Positions 28,765 through 36,576 are shown, numbered from the stretch's first letter. The stretch: 64,000 nucleotides of DNA from an uncultured Bacteroidales bacterium (GCA_946411385.1 CAMKDV010000002.1:179183-243182); one strand, 5' to 3'. A program made the numbers and translations. The notes: generated from the letters alone by a model not told the origin.

Positions 28765-29748
28765 TTAGCGCTTAACCAGCTGTACGCTGTCGATCACTGT
28801 GCCATCCAGTGCGCACGATTGGATGGTCAGGGTGTGTTCATCGATGCGCATATATTCGTAGAACGGTCCACCGCTGAGGATCATGTCATGCACGCGGCTC
28901 TCTTTGGGCGTGCGGGCATGGGTGGTTGAGGAGGTGGTAATCCATACGGGCTTGTGCATATCGTGCTCATCTTGCATCGGTTTGCCTTTGCGTGCGTAGG
29001 TGTGGTCGTGTCCGCTGAAGATGACATCGGCTTCGTTCAGTGCGTAACCAAGCGTGATGTTTACCATCGTATTGACCCGCCCTTTGCGTGAGGCGAATAC
29101 CGGTCGGTGCATCATTACCACCACCCACTGCTGACAAGCCGAACGGATGACGCTTTTTGCCCAAGCGTTCAGGCGTGTGTAGTCGGATAACATGAATGCC
29201 GCCTCGGTGTCGATCACCACAAAGCGCACATGCTTGAAATCGACGAAGTACGACTGGCTCTCACGTCCCGGAGGACCGTTGTCAGGCAGGCGATATGCGT
29301 AAGCCCATGTAGCGTCGGGCTTGTCGTGCAGCTCCTTGGTGTACTCATGATTGCCGGGACATGCCAGCAACGGGATGGAATCGAACAAGGTGCTGTCCAG
29401 CTGATGCTGGAGCAACTGGCGGTAATAGAACTGTTCGCGTTCCACAAAGTCGCCCACTTGCGCATAGCATTGCGTGCCGGGGCACTGCTGGGCTATACGC
29501 CGATAGTCGGATTGCTCCAGCGTGTTATGTACGTCGCCCAGCACCACCATCGTCAGGGTGTCGGTATACTGGCAGGGGAAGGTAGAGTCGTCACTGAAAG
29601 TGAGCGTACGTATGTTAAGCGTGTCGCCTTGCCACTCGGGCTCTTCAGGCATCGTGAACCATGCATCCCAGCGGAGAGCACACACCAGTATGCTCACCGC
29701 CAGGATTATTACGGCCATAATCAGCCCTATGATGGTTCTCGTACGCAT
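28765..29748 (-). CDS. Exported metallophosphoesterase
   Basis: The 327-residue protein begins with an uncleaved-looking membrane helix (IIGLIMAVIILAVSILVCAL), so its catalytic part probably faces the periplasm. The calcineurin-like metal motifs are all present: GDVHN (about 73), GDFVE (about 99), CPGNHEY (about 132), MMHRP and SGHDHTY (about 245). It hydrolyses phosphoester bonds, substrate unknown. It lies between DUF3127 and rpe in a pgk-led gene row. Confidence 0.88.
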   Translation of the reverse strand: MRTRTIIGLIMAVIILAVSILVCALRWDAWFTMPEEPEWQGDTLNIRTLTFSDDSTFPCQYTDTLTMVVLGDVHNTLEQSDYRRIAQQCPGTQCYAQVGDFVEREQFYYRQLLQHQLDSTLFDSIPLLACPGNHEYTKELHDKPDATWAYAYRLPDNGPPGRESQSYFVDFKHVRFVVIDTEAAFMLSDYTRLNAWAKSVIRSACQQWVVVMMHRPVFASRKGRVNTMVNITLGYALNEADVIFSGHDHTYARKGKPMQDEHDMHKPVWITTSSTTHARTPKESRVHDMILSGGPFYEYMRIDEHTLTIQSCALDGTVIDSVQLVKR

Positions 29749-29774
29749 CGTCTGTCGTTTAGTGCAGCGGTAGA

Positions 29775-30188
29775 TCAGAACGGCAGGTCATCGCTGGACT
29801 CAACCGGAGCATCGAACGGATTGGTGTTCGATGTCATCGGTTCGGCAGCAGCTGCAGCAGGTTGTGCTGCAGGTTGCGGAGCCTGGGCAGGTGCGGGAGC
29901 AGCATTGGCATCCACGATGCCTTGCTGCACTTTCCATGCGCGTACCGAGGTATACCAGCGGCCGTTGAACTCGCGGCTCTCCAGGTCGAACGAAACGGTT
30001 ACCAGATCGTCCAGTTCGCAGGGATTGTCCTTAATGCGCTGTTCGCCGAAGATCTCGAAGCACACCTTACGAGGGAATTGCTCCTGAGTCTCCAGGACGT
30101 ATGCTTGCAGCTGCCAGGGTTTGCCCGATGATTTGCTCTCACCTGCTTGCAGCGGGAGTTTTTGAATAATCTTTCCTGAGATTTCCAT
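29775..30188 (-). CDS. DUF3127 family protein with SSB-like C-terminal tip
   Basis: The start at 30188 (MEISGKIIQKLP) matches the family better than an ATG nine bases upstream. The 137 residues have a small OB-like N-terminal domain (to about residue 80) with YVLETQEQFPRKVCFEIFG, then an Ala/Pro/Gln-rich linker and the ending SSDDLPF. That end resembles the acidic tip of single-strand DNA-binding protein used to dock partners. DUF3127 is a known Bacteroidota family of unknown function; a nucleic-acid role is an inference. Confidence 0.8.
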   Translation of the reverse strand: MEISGKIIQKLPLQAGESKSSGKPWQLQAYVLETQEQFPRKVCFEIFGEQRIKDNPCELDDLVTVSFDLESREFNGRWYTSVRAWKVQQGIVDANAAPAPAQAPQPAAQPAAAAAEPMTSNTNPFDAPVESSDDLPF

Positions 30189-30197
30189 AAAAAACAT

Positions 30198-30303
30198 TTA
30201 CGATTTAACAATTGACAATTGACGATTTATTGACAATTTAGTCAATTGTACAATTCATTCAATAGTTCAATCAATCGTACCTCGTCAATTCGTCAATCGT
30301 CAA
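30198..30303. repeat. AATTGAC/CAATCG repeat spacer
   Basis: The spacer between pgk and the DUF3127 gene contains many imperfect units of CAATTGA, TCAATCGT and TCAATTCG, several of which can pair with each other. Confidence 0.7.
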
Positions 30304-30310
30304 TTAAACA

Positions 30311-31567
30311 TTATTCTCCCTTGATAGCAGCAATACCCGGCAGCACTTTGCCTTCGATAGCCTCGAGCAGTGCACCACCGCCGGTAGAGATGTACGATAC
30401 TTTGTCTGCCAATCCGAACTTGTTGACGCAAGCTACGCTGTCGCCGCCGCCGATGAGCGAGAAAGCGCCGTTGGCTGTTGCCTCAGCGATAGCCATGCCG
30501 ATAGCACGGCTGCCGCCGCAGAAGTTATCGAACTCAAATACGCCTGCAGGTCCGTTCCAGAGGATCGTCTTGCAGCCCTTGATAGCCTCTGCGAAGCGCT
30601 TCTGTGCCTCAGGTCCGGCATCCAGCCCTTGCCAGCCGGCAGGGATAGCGTTCGACGGAGCCACCTTGGTATTGGCATCGTTGGCGAAGTTGTCAGCGAT
30701 GATAGCGTCCGGAGCCATCACGAGCTCTACGCCGTTTTTCTTGGCCAGTTCCTCAACGCCCAGAGCAACATCCAGCTTGTCCATCTCCACGATCGACTCG
30801 CCTATCTCACCGCCGTGAGCTTTGGCGAAGGTATAGGTCATACCGCCGCACAGGATCAGTTTGTCCACCTTGCCTAGCAGGTTCTCGATGATACCGATCT
30901 TCGAACTTACTTTCGAGCCGCCCATGATAGCGATGAACGGACGCTTGATGTCGGAAAGTACGCTGTCGACAGCCTTTACCTCTTTCTCCATCAGGTAGCC
31001 CAGCATCTTGTTGTCAGCGTCGAAATAGTCAGCGATGACAGCGGTAGAAGCATGTTTGCGGTGAGCCGTACCAAAAGCGTCCATCACGTAACAGTCAGCG
31101 TACGATGCCAGCACTTTGGCGAAATCTTTCTGACGGGCTTTCATCTCTTTCTTGGCAGCCTCGTATGCGGGATCTTCTTTGTCGATACCTACGGGTTTGC
31201 CTTCCTCTTCGGGATAGAATCGGAGGTTCTCGAGCAGCAGCACTTCGCCTGCTTTCAATGCGTCAGCAGCCTCTTTGGCTTTAGCGCAGTCAGGAGCGAA
31301 CTTCACCTCGGGTACACCCAGAGCAGCAGCTACGGCGTCCTTGATCTGACCAAGGCTGTACTTGGCAGCCGGTTTGCCTTTGGGCTTGCCCATGTGGCTC
31401 ATGATGATGAGTGCACCACCCTCTGCCAGGATATGCTTGAGGGTAGGAACAGCACCGCGGATACGGGTGTCGTCAGCAATCTTACCGTTCTCGTCCAGTG
31501 GTACATTGAAGTCCACACGTACAATCGCCTTCTTTCCGGCGAACTTGTAATTGTCAATTGTCATCAT
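30311..31567 (-). CDS. pgk: Phosphoglycerate kinase
   Basis: The 418-residue glycolytic enzyme transfers phosphate between 1,3-bisphosphoglycerate and ADP. It has [15 protein letters not shown] at the N-terminus, SHMGKPKG near residue 65, GGSKVSSKI near 220 and the C-terminal [15 protein letters not shown] motif. Two ATG codons (31567 and 31564) are possible; the first gives the usual spacing before [12 protein letters not shown] strong promoter lies about 95 bases upstream. It is the first gene of an operon with DUF3127, phosphoesterase, rpe and comEC. Confidence 0.96.
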   Translation of the reverse strand: MMTIDNYKFAGKKAIVRVDFNVPLDENGKIADDTRIRGAVPTLKHILAEGGALIIMSHMGKPKGKPAAKYSLGQIKDAVAAALGVPEVKFAPDCAKAKEAADALKAGEVLLLENLRFYPEEEGKPVGIDKEDPAYEAAKKEMKARQKDFAKVLASYADCYVMDAFGTAHRKHASTAVIADYFDADNKMLGYLMEKEVKAVDSVLSDIKRPFIAIMGGSKVSSKIGIIENLLGKVDKLILCGGMTYTFAKAHGGEIGESIVEMDKLDVALGVEELAKKNGVELVMAPDAIIADNFANDANTKVAPSNAIPAGWQGLDAGPEAQKRFAEAIKGCKTILWNGPAGVFEFDNFCGGSRAIGMAIAEATANGAFSLIGGGDSVACVNKFGLADKVSYISTGGGALLEAIEGKVLPGIAAIKGE

Positions 31568-31660
31568 ATTCGTGATATTTAAATGTTTGTTGCTTTTCGG
31601 TTCGGACATTGGCAGGTGTCCGGCTCAGGGATGGCGCATCGTTGCGCACATTATCCGACA

Positions 31661-31692
31661 CAAAGGTACAAAAAAAATCCCACATTTGCAAA
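31661..31692 (-). promoter_or_regulatory. pgk promoter, ATTTGCAAAT subclass
   Basis: On the minus strand TTTG (31692-31689), 20 bases, TACCTTTG (31668-31661). The -33 box sits in the loop of the overlapping terminator hairpin. Confidence 0.85.
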
Positions 31693-31711
31693 TTTTTGTG
31701 GGATTTTTTTT
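31670..31711 (-). terminator. Terminator overlapping the pgk promoter
   Basis: TCCCACA (31678-31684) pairs with TGTGGGA (31697-31703) around a 12-base loop, and flanking A and T runs extend the stem. On the minus strand it ends in eight T, so it should stop transcripts from the small lipoprotein gene. It occupies the same bases as the pgk promoter spacer and -33 box. Confidence 0.75.
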
Positions 31712-31778
31712 TGATTTTTTACAAAAATCTTGCTCACCTCGTGCTTTTCTGTCGCGTTATGAGCTGGTGAGCTGCCGA

Positions 31779-32150
31779 TTAGTTGTTGGCATTCTCGCAT
31801 GCGTCAGCGCTCTTGAGCGACGGCATGTGGATGTAAGCGTAAGATGCAATACGACCGCTGCGCGAGCACTCGTACATCTCGGTTTCGCACATAGAAACCA
31901 GTTCGAACTCGGTGGCCCAAACATAGTAGTCGAACTTAACAGCTACACCGGTGGTCTTCTCTTCCAGAGTCCACATCCAGCACTTCTCGGTCGTGGTGTC
32001 ATACTTAACGCCGTTAACCGTGCCCTTGTTTGCGTCGATAACAACGGTCTTGCCGTCCTGATAGTAGTCGCTACCGTTGAAGTTCGACTTGCAAGCTGAG
32101 AAAGCGAGCGTTACAACAGCCATGATGGCTACATAAATAAACTTTTTCAT
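31779..32150 (-). CDS. Small lipoprotein, 123 residues
   Basis: The N-terminus MKKFIYVAIMAVVTLAFSAC is a clear lipoprotein signal with the Cys at residue 20. The mature part is about 100 residues with several Cys and aromatic residues (EKCWMWTLEEKT, DYYVWATEFELVSMCETEMYEC), suggesting a small beta domain. It has its own promoter and terminator, so it is a single-gene unit. I do not recognise the family. Confidence 0.8.
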   Translation of the reverse strand: MKKFIYVAIMAVVTLAFSACKSNFNGSDYYQDGKTVVIDANKGTVNGVKYDTTTEKCWMWTLEEKTTGVAVKFDYYVWATEFELVSMCETEMYECSRSGRIASYAYIHMPSLKSADACENANN

Positions 32151-32252
32151 TTTGTTGATATTTGTTTGTTTAGTTGTTTGTTTTGCCTGATATACGTGCC
32201 GATAGTCACTTCCTATCGAGTTGATAACCGGCGATTAACAATTTTGCGGTTG

Positions 32253-32284
32253 CAAAGATACGAAAAAAAATGCACATTTGCAAA
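32253..32284 (-). promoter_or_regulatory. Promoter of the small lipoprotein gene
   Basis: On the minus strand TTTG (32284-32281), 20 bases, TATCTTTG (32260-32253); the -33 box is in ATTTGCAAAT. It is back to back with the hemerythrin-LuxR promoter, 25 bases apart. Confidence 0.85.
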
Positions 32285-32309
32285 TTTTTGTGATATTTTT
32301 TTGCATTTT

Positions 32310-32341
32310 TTTGCATTTTTCAGTTTTTTTTCGTATCTTTG
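32310..32341 (+). promoter_or_regulatory. Promoter of the hemerythrin-LuxR gene
   Basis: TTTG (32310-32313), 20 bases, TATCTTTG (32334-32341). The start codon at 32393 is about 45 bases after the predicted transcript start. Confidence 0.8.
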
Positions 32342-32392
32342 CACTCGTTTTTTCAATACACGAACGATTGTTCAGCAAACTAATAACGCTAT

Positions 32393-33274
32393 ATGTACAA
32401 GCCGACGGATAAGATTTGCGACCTGATGTCGCACGAGGAGGATGCCATACAGATCATCAGCCGCTTCGGGCTGGAGATGGGAGTAGGTGAGCAGACCATC
32501 GAGCAGGTGTGCGCCTCACATGGCGTACATACGCCTACTTTTCTTGCCGTGGTCAACTACAAAGTGTTCAAGCAGCGCGCCTTGCCCGCAGATATCGACA
32601 TACCTACGTTGGAGCGCTACCTGAGAAATGCCCATACCTATTTCCTCGATTTCCGTCTGCCACGTCTCCGCCGTTCGCTTATCGAGGCCATTATCCCTGC
32701 CGATCCTACCACGCGCATACCGGGACTTATTCTCCGCTGTTACGACGAGTTTGTGGAGGAGATACGCACACATATCGAGCACGAGAACGCGGGACTCTTT
32801 GAGGAACATGCCCATGACGACAGGCGCATCACCGACAAACTGACCGAGATTAAGAACCTCATCATCAAGTATTATCCCTCACCCGTCACCGAGAATCCCT
32901 CGCCTGTCACCTACCAGCTTATCAGCGTGATGAGTGATTTGTGGCATCTCGAACTGGATTTTGCCGACCATTGTGCCATTGAGGACGACATCCTGGCGCC
33001 GGCAATTTCAATCCATAAGGAGCGTATAGCCGGACATAACCATGCCGCGCAAAAAGAGGAAGCGGAGGAACTGAGCGAACGCGAGAAAGATGTACTCATC
33101 CAGGTAGTTAAGGGCCTGAGCAACAAGGAGATTGCCGATGTGCTATGCATATCCATGCACACCGTAATTGCCCACCGGAAAAACATCACCCGCAAACTCA
33201 ACATCCACTCCACCGCCGGTCTCACCATCTACGCCATCGTCAACCACCTCGTTGACATCAATTCGCTGGAGTAA
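32393..33274 (+). CDS. Hemerythrin-domain / LuxR-type HTH fusion regulator
   Basis: The 293-residue cytosolic protein has three parts. Residues 1-55 resemble the N-terminal ScdA domain (KICDLMSHEEDAIQIISRFG) but lack its double Cys. Residues about 80-215 look like a hemerythrin-type four-helix bundle with likely di-iron ligands in NAHTYF, HIEHENAGLFEE and DHCAIEDDIL. Residues 225-290 are a LuxR/FixJ helix-turn-helix (LSEREKDVLIQVVKGLSNKEIA). It probably senses oxygen, nitric oxide or iron stress and controls transcription. Targets are unknown; the divergent lipoprotein gene is one candidate. Confidence 0.83.
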   Translation: MYKPTDKICDLMSHEEDAIQIISRFGLEMGVGEQTIEQVCASHGVHTPTFLAVVNYKVFKQRALPADIDIPTLERYLRNAHTYFLDFRLPRLRRSLIEAIIPADPTTRIPGLILRCYDEFVEEIRTHIEHENAGLFEEHAHDDRRITDKLTEIKNLIIKYYPSPVTENPSPVTYQLISVMSDLWHLELDFADHCAIEDDILAPAISIHKERIAGHNHAAQKEEAEELSEREKDVLIQVVKGLSNKEIADVLCISMHTVIAHRKNITRKLNIHSTAGLTIYAIVNHLVDINSLE

Positions 33275-33333
33275 CAAGACGCGATCAACGTAAACAAGAC
33301 GTGACTCCTTCAGGGTGGGTGGGAAAAGACAAA

Positions 33334-33361
33334 GAGAGATGACCGGTGGTGGTCGTCTCTC
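33334..33361 (-). terminator. Stem-loop downstream of the 62-residue lipoprotein gene
   Basis: GAGAGATGACC pairs with GGTCGTCTCTC (one G:U) around GGTGGT. On the minus strand it is followed by TTTGTCTTTT, a weak U-rich tract. It may end the island's last transcript. Confidence 0.5.
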
Positions 33362-33376
33362 AATGAGGTGTGGAAG

Positions 33377-33565
33377 TTAGTACGGCAGCTTCTTGCTGGC
33401 GTCGTAGGATTCAATCGTTTTCGACTGGATGATGATGGTCGTATCACCCTTTTTGACGCTACTGGAGGTCGTGGTGATCGTTCGGGTGACGTTGCAGCCC
33501 GTCAGGGCTATACTACCGCAGGCTACCATGCCCGCCATAGCCACTATTAGTATTATCTTCTTCAT
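33377..33565 (-). CDS. Small lipoprotein, 62 residues
   Basis: The ATG at 33565 gives MKKIILIVAMAGMVACGSIALTGC, a lipoprotein signal with the likely modified Cys at residue 24. The mature part is only about 38 residues, rich in Thr, Ser and Lys. An upstream in-frame extension is translated repeat sequence and is rejected. It is the last gene of the small-gene island and carries three A-tract repeats directly upstream. Function unknown. Confidence 0.65.
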   Translation of the reverse strand: MKKIILIVAMAGMVACGSIALTGCNVTRTITTTSSSVKKGDTTIIIQSKTIESYDASKKLPY

Positions 33566-33670
33566 TTTTGGATAATTTTTGGTAATTTTGGACCGAAAAG
33601 AAATTTTGGATAATATTGGTAATTTTGGACCGAAAAGAAATTTTGGATAATTTTTGGCCATTTTGGACTA
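33566..33670 (-). repeat. Phased A-tract repeats, three tandem copies
   Basis: On the minus strand units of 37-39 bases contain TCCAAAAT, ACCAAAAAT and ATCCAAAA at 10-11 base steps, the layout of curved DNA. The copies end at the start codon of the 62-residue lipoprotein. Related elements occur at 34855-34890, 35333-35368, 35537-35573, 37061-37080 and 37143-37174, the last two in opposite orientation. Confidence 0.75.
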
Positions 33671-33676
33671 ATAGAA

Positions 33677-33709
33677 TTCTTCGAATTGCGGGCGGATTGA
33701 ATCCGCCCA
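33677..33709. repeat. 33-bp dispersed repeat, copy 1
   Basis: A perfect 33-base match to 34822-34854. It contains the hairpin GGGCGGATTGAATCCGCCC. Confidence 0.85.
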
Positions 33710-33719
33710 CATTCTCGAA

Positions 33720-34106
33720 TTACCCCTGACTCTCATCATAAGCTTCGCCACACACCTGCCACAGGTACGACTTGAAGGTCTTGCGGCCACCCGGCTGATC
33801 TTTCTGCGCTTTGAACGCAGCGTAGTCGGTCTGGTAGGTGCTCATGTTCTTGGCACGAACCGCTACGGCTCGACCTACTGCCGTGAAGCGAGCGCGGATT
33901 GCCAACTCATCAGCCGTAACCGGCGTCGAACGGTCGTAGGCGTCAATGCCTTTCACATAGGCGCGGTTACAGTTCGGGTTGGTCGTGGCCGCCTCGCGAT
34001 GCGTGCCAATCAGGTACGAACCGTGCTTGTGACCCTCTTTCTTCTTGGGCTTCTGCAAAGCACCTTTCACAAACTCAATTGCTGCATTCCATTTTACGTA
34101 TGCCAT
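33720..34106 (-). CDS. Hypothetical protein, 128 residues
   Basis: Unrecognised. It is basic in its N-terminal third (KGALQKPKKKEGHKHG), has no signal peptide and looks mainly helical, with several aromatic and Arg residues (AVAVRAKNMSTYQTDYAAF). The ATG at 34106 follows a 190-base non-coding stretch with hairpins and purine repeats. It belongs to the small-gene island; a nucleic-acid-binding role would fit its charge but is not shown. Confidence 0.6.
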   Translation of the reverse strand: MAYVKWNAAIEFVKGALQKPKKKEGHKHGSYLIGTHREAATTNPNCNRAYVKGIDAYDRSTPVTADELAIRARFTAVGRAVAVRAKNMSTYQTDYAAFKAQKDQPGGRKTFKSYLWQVCGEAYDESQG

Positions 34107-34296
34107 AGTTTCTCGGCATTATTTAGTAAGTTGAAAATTGATAGTTGAAAGTTGAAAGGGGTTCAACGCAGTCCTTTCATTTTTCACTTTTCACCTTTCA
34201 CTTTCCTCGCGCCGTACGAGGGGTTTAATATGTCAAAGAACACTGCTGTCGTTTTTCATCCGCTGACAGCTCTGCGGATTTCAGGAGCTCCTCTAC

Positions 34297-34803
34297 TTAT
34301 AGCCATTTTGCTACAAGCTTCAATCTTGCGATGGCGCGTTCAAGGTGTTGACTGACTGCCTGTTGCGAAATTTTTAGCTTGTTTGAAATTTCGACCTCAT
34401 TATACCCTTGGCAGTACAATCGCAGCACTTTGCACGCCCGTTGATGGTTGCGTTCACCTTTCTGCGGATGCGACACGTAGTAGCGCAGTAGACGGTCCAT
34501 CTTCCGCCCGACGGCTTCGCGATAAGCGAGGTCACTCTCGTCCGCTCGGTCGTAGTGCAGCAGCTGCCTGTCGTCGCAACAGTCATAATTGCTCTCGTGC
34601 TCCTCACGCCGCAAATGACGCGTCATGTAGAACGATACGAACGTGTTCACATAGTCACGTATCTCAGCCTGTTGCGAATGTTCGTACAGCGCTATGTACG
34701 TATCGTGCAGCAAGTCCTCGTCATAGATCTTCTTGCTCCGCAGCACTTTCTTTATCGTCTCCTCATGTTGGAGATAGCTATTTGCAAAATCATTTTCGTT
34801 CAT
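34297..34803 (-). CDS. Sigma-70-like RNA polymerase factor or small HTH regulator
   Basis: The 168 residues show a weak sigma region 2 (YDEDLLHDTYIALYEHSQ near residue 27) and a clear sigma region 4-type helix-turn-helix at the C-terminus (YNEVEISNKLKISQQAVSQHLERAI). It is short and the middle part is Asp- and His-rich with a CC pair. It lies in the centre of the island whose genes share A-tract repeats. It could direct transcription of these genes; this is an inference. Confidence 0.7.
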   Translation of the reverse strand: MNENDFANSYLQHEETIKKVLRSKKIYDEDLLHDTYIALYEHSQQAEIRDYVNTFVSFYMTRHLRREEHESNYDCCDDRQLLHYDRADESDLAYREAVGRKMDRLLRYYVSHPQKGERNHQRACKVLRLYCQGYNEVEISNKLKISQQAVSQHLERAIARLKLVAKWL

Positions 34804-34821
34804 AAGATTGTCTAATTTATT

Positions 34822-34854
34822 TTCTTCGAATTGCGGGCGGATTGAATCCGCCCA
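34822..34854. repeat. 33-bp dispersed repeat, copy 2
   Basis: Identical to 33677-33709. Here the GGGCGGA/TCCGCCC hairpin is followed by ATTTTTT on the plus strand, so it may also terminate plus-strand transcripts. Confidence 0.85.
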
Positions 34855-34960
34855 TTTTTTGGGATCATTTTGGGTTATTTTGGACTAAAAGATTCTCGCG
34901 GTCTCCCGCCCGCAAATCCGCCACTTTTATCAGGGTTTTATCGACCTTTTATCAAGCTTT

Positions 34961-35323
34961 TCACGAGCTTTCTTCGTATTGCAGGGCAATTTGATTGCCC
35001 GTATCCCTCGACGGCAGTCGCCTCCGCGTGTTGAAGTACGCTTGCAGAATGTACTTGCTCTGCTCCGCCTCATTGCTCGTCAGCTTCCGATACTTTTTGT
35101 ACAGGCCCGCCACGCGTTTCTCGATAGCTCTGCGCTGGTCGGTCGCGTCGCGTATATCGCCCATCCGGCTTTGTATCTCCGCCACGCAGCGTTCCACCAC
35201 CGTCGTCGGTTTCCACAGATGTACTATGGTCTGACCGTTTGCCAGCGTGCGGAACTCCGCATCGCAATACCTCCCGCTCAGCGCCTGCACCGGCTGCCCT
35301 TCTTTAAACTTCACCTTTCCCAT
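34961..35323 (-). CDS. Hypothetical protein, 120 residues
   Basis: Unrecognised. The N-terminal 45 residues look like a small beta domain (MGKVKFKEGQPVQALSGRY). The rest is a charged helical region with many Arg and Lys (DQRRAIEKRVAGLYKKYRK). No export signal. An A-tract element is ten bases upstream of its start. It is one of the island's small genes, and may bind nucleic acid judging only from its charge. Confidence 0.6.
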   Translation of the reverse strand: MGKVKFKEGQPVQALSGRYCDAEFRTLANGQTIVHLWKPTTVVERCVAEIQSRMGDIRDATDQRRAIEKRVAGLYKKYRKLTSNEAEQSKYILQAYFNTRRRLPSRDTGNQIALQYEESS

Positions 35324-35578
35324 GATTTTCTATTTTTTTGATCATATTGGTAATTTTTGGCTAAAAACTAATCCTACAATGTTTTTTAGGTTTTTTTCTT
35401 TTGAGTGTTAACTTGAAGAGTTGTGATAATTGATGATATAAAGTACTGAAAGTTTACTATTAAGGACTTTGTATCAGCAATTAGCACGAGTAGCGCAGCT
35501 ACACGCTCAAAAGGGTTTATCTATGTTTTTGTTAAATTTTTTGGATCATTTTGGGAAATTTTGGACTGAAAAGCACCA
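35324..35578. other. Gene-free stretch in the island
   Basis: No gene is visible in these 255 bases. They hold two A-tract elements (35333-35368 and 35537-35573) and a small inverted repeat GTAGC-GCA-GCTAC near 35490. Confidence 0.5.
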
Positions 35579-35905
35579 TCACTCCGTTTTCCTTTCTCTC
35601 CGCATTTCGCGTTCCGCACAACGTATACAGGCTTTCATCCATCCCAGCAGTTCGGGCTGTTGCTTGAAGGCGTAGGACAATCCCATCAACGCATCACCGG
35701 TGGGGTATTTCGCTTTCGGATTGCCCATGATGCTCGCGTGCCACTCACCCGCCTCCATGTCGCTAAAGAACAGGAATGCTTTGTGCTGCTTGGGCTTCTT
35801 GCGTTGCCACTTGCGTACGGGCTCTGCAAACGCCTCGCAATAATCGTTAAATACCATGTCAGCCTTTGCCGACGAATTCGTTTTCGTTATTTTGTTTGTT
35901 TTCAT
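35579..35905 (-). CDS. Hypothetical protein, 108 residues
   Basis: Unrecognised. The N-terminus is Lys/Thr-rich, and the middle contains KAFLFFSDMEAGEWHASIMGNP. This resembles the short conserved core of several phage-like hypothetical proteins, but I cannot name a family. There is a Cys pair near the C-terminus (CIRC). No export signal. It follows the 42-residue acidic gene by 30 bases. Confidence 0.6.
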   Translation of the reverse strand: MKTNKITKTNSSAKADMVFNDYCEAFAEPVRKWQRKKPKQHKAFLFFSDMEAGEWHASIMGNPKAKYPTGDALMGLSYAFKQQPELLGWMKACIRCAEREMRRERKTE

Positions 35906-35935
35906 TTTTTTGAATTTTAATTGTTTTTTAGTTGT

Positions 35936-36064
35936 TTACAAGTACCGCACATCTTCGTAGAAGGTGCTGTCGTACCACCGCCGCTCATAGTCGCAGCGCT
36001 CGTCCGTTTCCTCGTAGTATTCCTCTTCGAAGGTCTGTTGCTCGTAATAGGTTTCGTGGATCAT
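35936..36064 (-). CDS. Very small acidic protein, 42 residues
   Basis: The frame starts at 36064 with MIHETYYEQQTF and ends at 35936. Its ATG overlaps the stop of the upstream gene in ATGA, which supports coupled translation. The product is dominated by Glu, Asp, Tyr and Arg, has one Cys, and no signal peptide. Such an acidic peptide could mimic DNA or inhibit a partner protein, but nothing in the sequence proves this. Confidence 0.55.
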   Translation of the reverse strand: MIHETYYEQQTFEEEYYEETDERCDYERRWYDSTFYEDVRYL

Positions 36065-36411
36065 AGTTCGAATTTTTGCGGGTTAGACATGTGGTAAGCG
36101 CGGACGGCTTCTTCGGTATAGAGTCCTTTCTGCCCGTTGTACCAGGCGATGTAGTAGGTGAGGCTGCGGGAGAGGGGCTTGCCGAAGTGGTTAACCGGGG
36201 CGTTGTCGGTGATGAGGCGCGATGCCTCGATGAACGCCTGCGTGGGGATGAAAGCGACGAACTTGCGCTGGCGGATGCGGTCGCAGATGATGTCGTGGAT
36301 CTGTTGTTGCTGCTGAGGGCTGTAGAGCGCCCAGGCTGCTGCCGCTTCGTATTGGCGGCGGGGGCTTGTGCCGTTGGCAAGAAGGACTTGCCAGATTGTA
36401 TCGAATTCCAT
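36061..36411 (-). CDS. Hypothetical protein, 116 residues
   Basis: Unrecognised. Mainly helical by appearance, with a Gln run (PQQQQQIHD) and an aromatic-rich C-terminal part (SLTYYIAWYNGQKGLYTEEAV). No export signal. It overlaps the next small gene by four bases. The large inverted repeat at 36441-36511 lies just upstream of its start. Confidence 0.6.
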   Translation of the reverse strand: MEFDTIWQVLLANGTSPRRQYEAAAAWALYSPQQQQQIHDIICDRIRQRKFVAFIPTQAFIEASRLITDNAPVNHFGKPLSRSLTYYIAWYNGQKGLYTEEAVRAYHMSNPQKFEL

Positions 36412-36440
36412 AAAGGTGGTGGTGTTAAAATTAATAAATC

Positions 36441-36511
36441 AAAAAATGGTGGTGGTGGTGTTGGTGTTAGGGGGATTATAGGAGGTATATTCACCACCAC
36501 CACCATTTTTT
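36441..36511. terminator. 20-bp perfect inverted repeat, possible bidirectional terminator
   Basis: AAAAAATGGTGGTGGTGGTG at 36441-36460 is the exact complement of 36492-36511. The A and T ends give a U-run after the stem on either strand. The 31-base loop holds AGGAGGT on the plus strand. On the minus strand it lies upstream of the 116-residue gene, so it may be an attenuator. Confidence 0.6.
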
Positions 36512-36576
36512 CTTTTCTTTTTGGTTCTTTTTCTTTTCCTCGCGTCTAACGCCGCGAGCACCCAACAAAGAGAGGA

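Noticed and set aside
30198..30303. Possible tRNA or riboswitch in the pgk spacer
   Set aside because: Only simple AT-rich repeats with no conserved core or cloverleaf.
33566..33661. N-terminal extension of the 62-residue lipoprotein
   Set aside because: The extension translates tandem A-tract repeats, and a good lipoprotein signal starts at the internal ATG.
35985..36506. Minus-strand frame of 173 codons rich in Pro, Ser and Thr
   Set aside because: It overlaps the 116- and 42-residue genes and translates the inverted repeat; low-complexity shadow.
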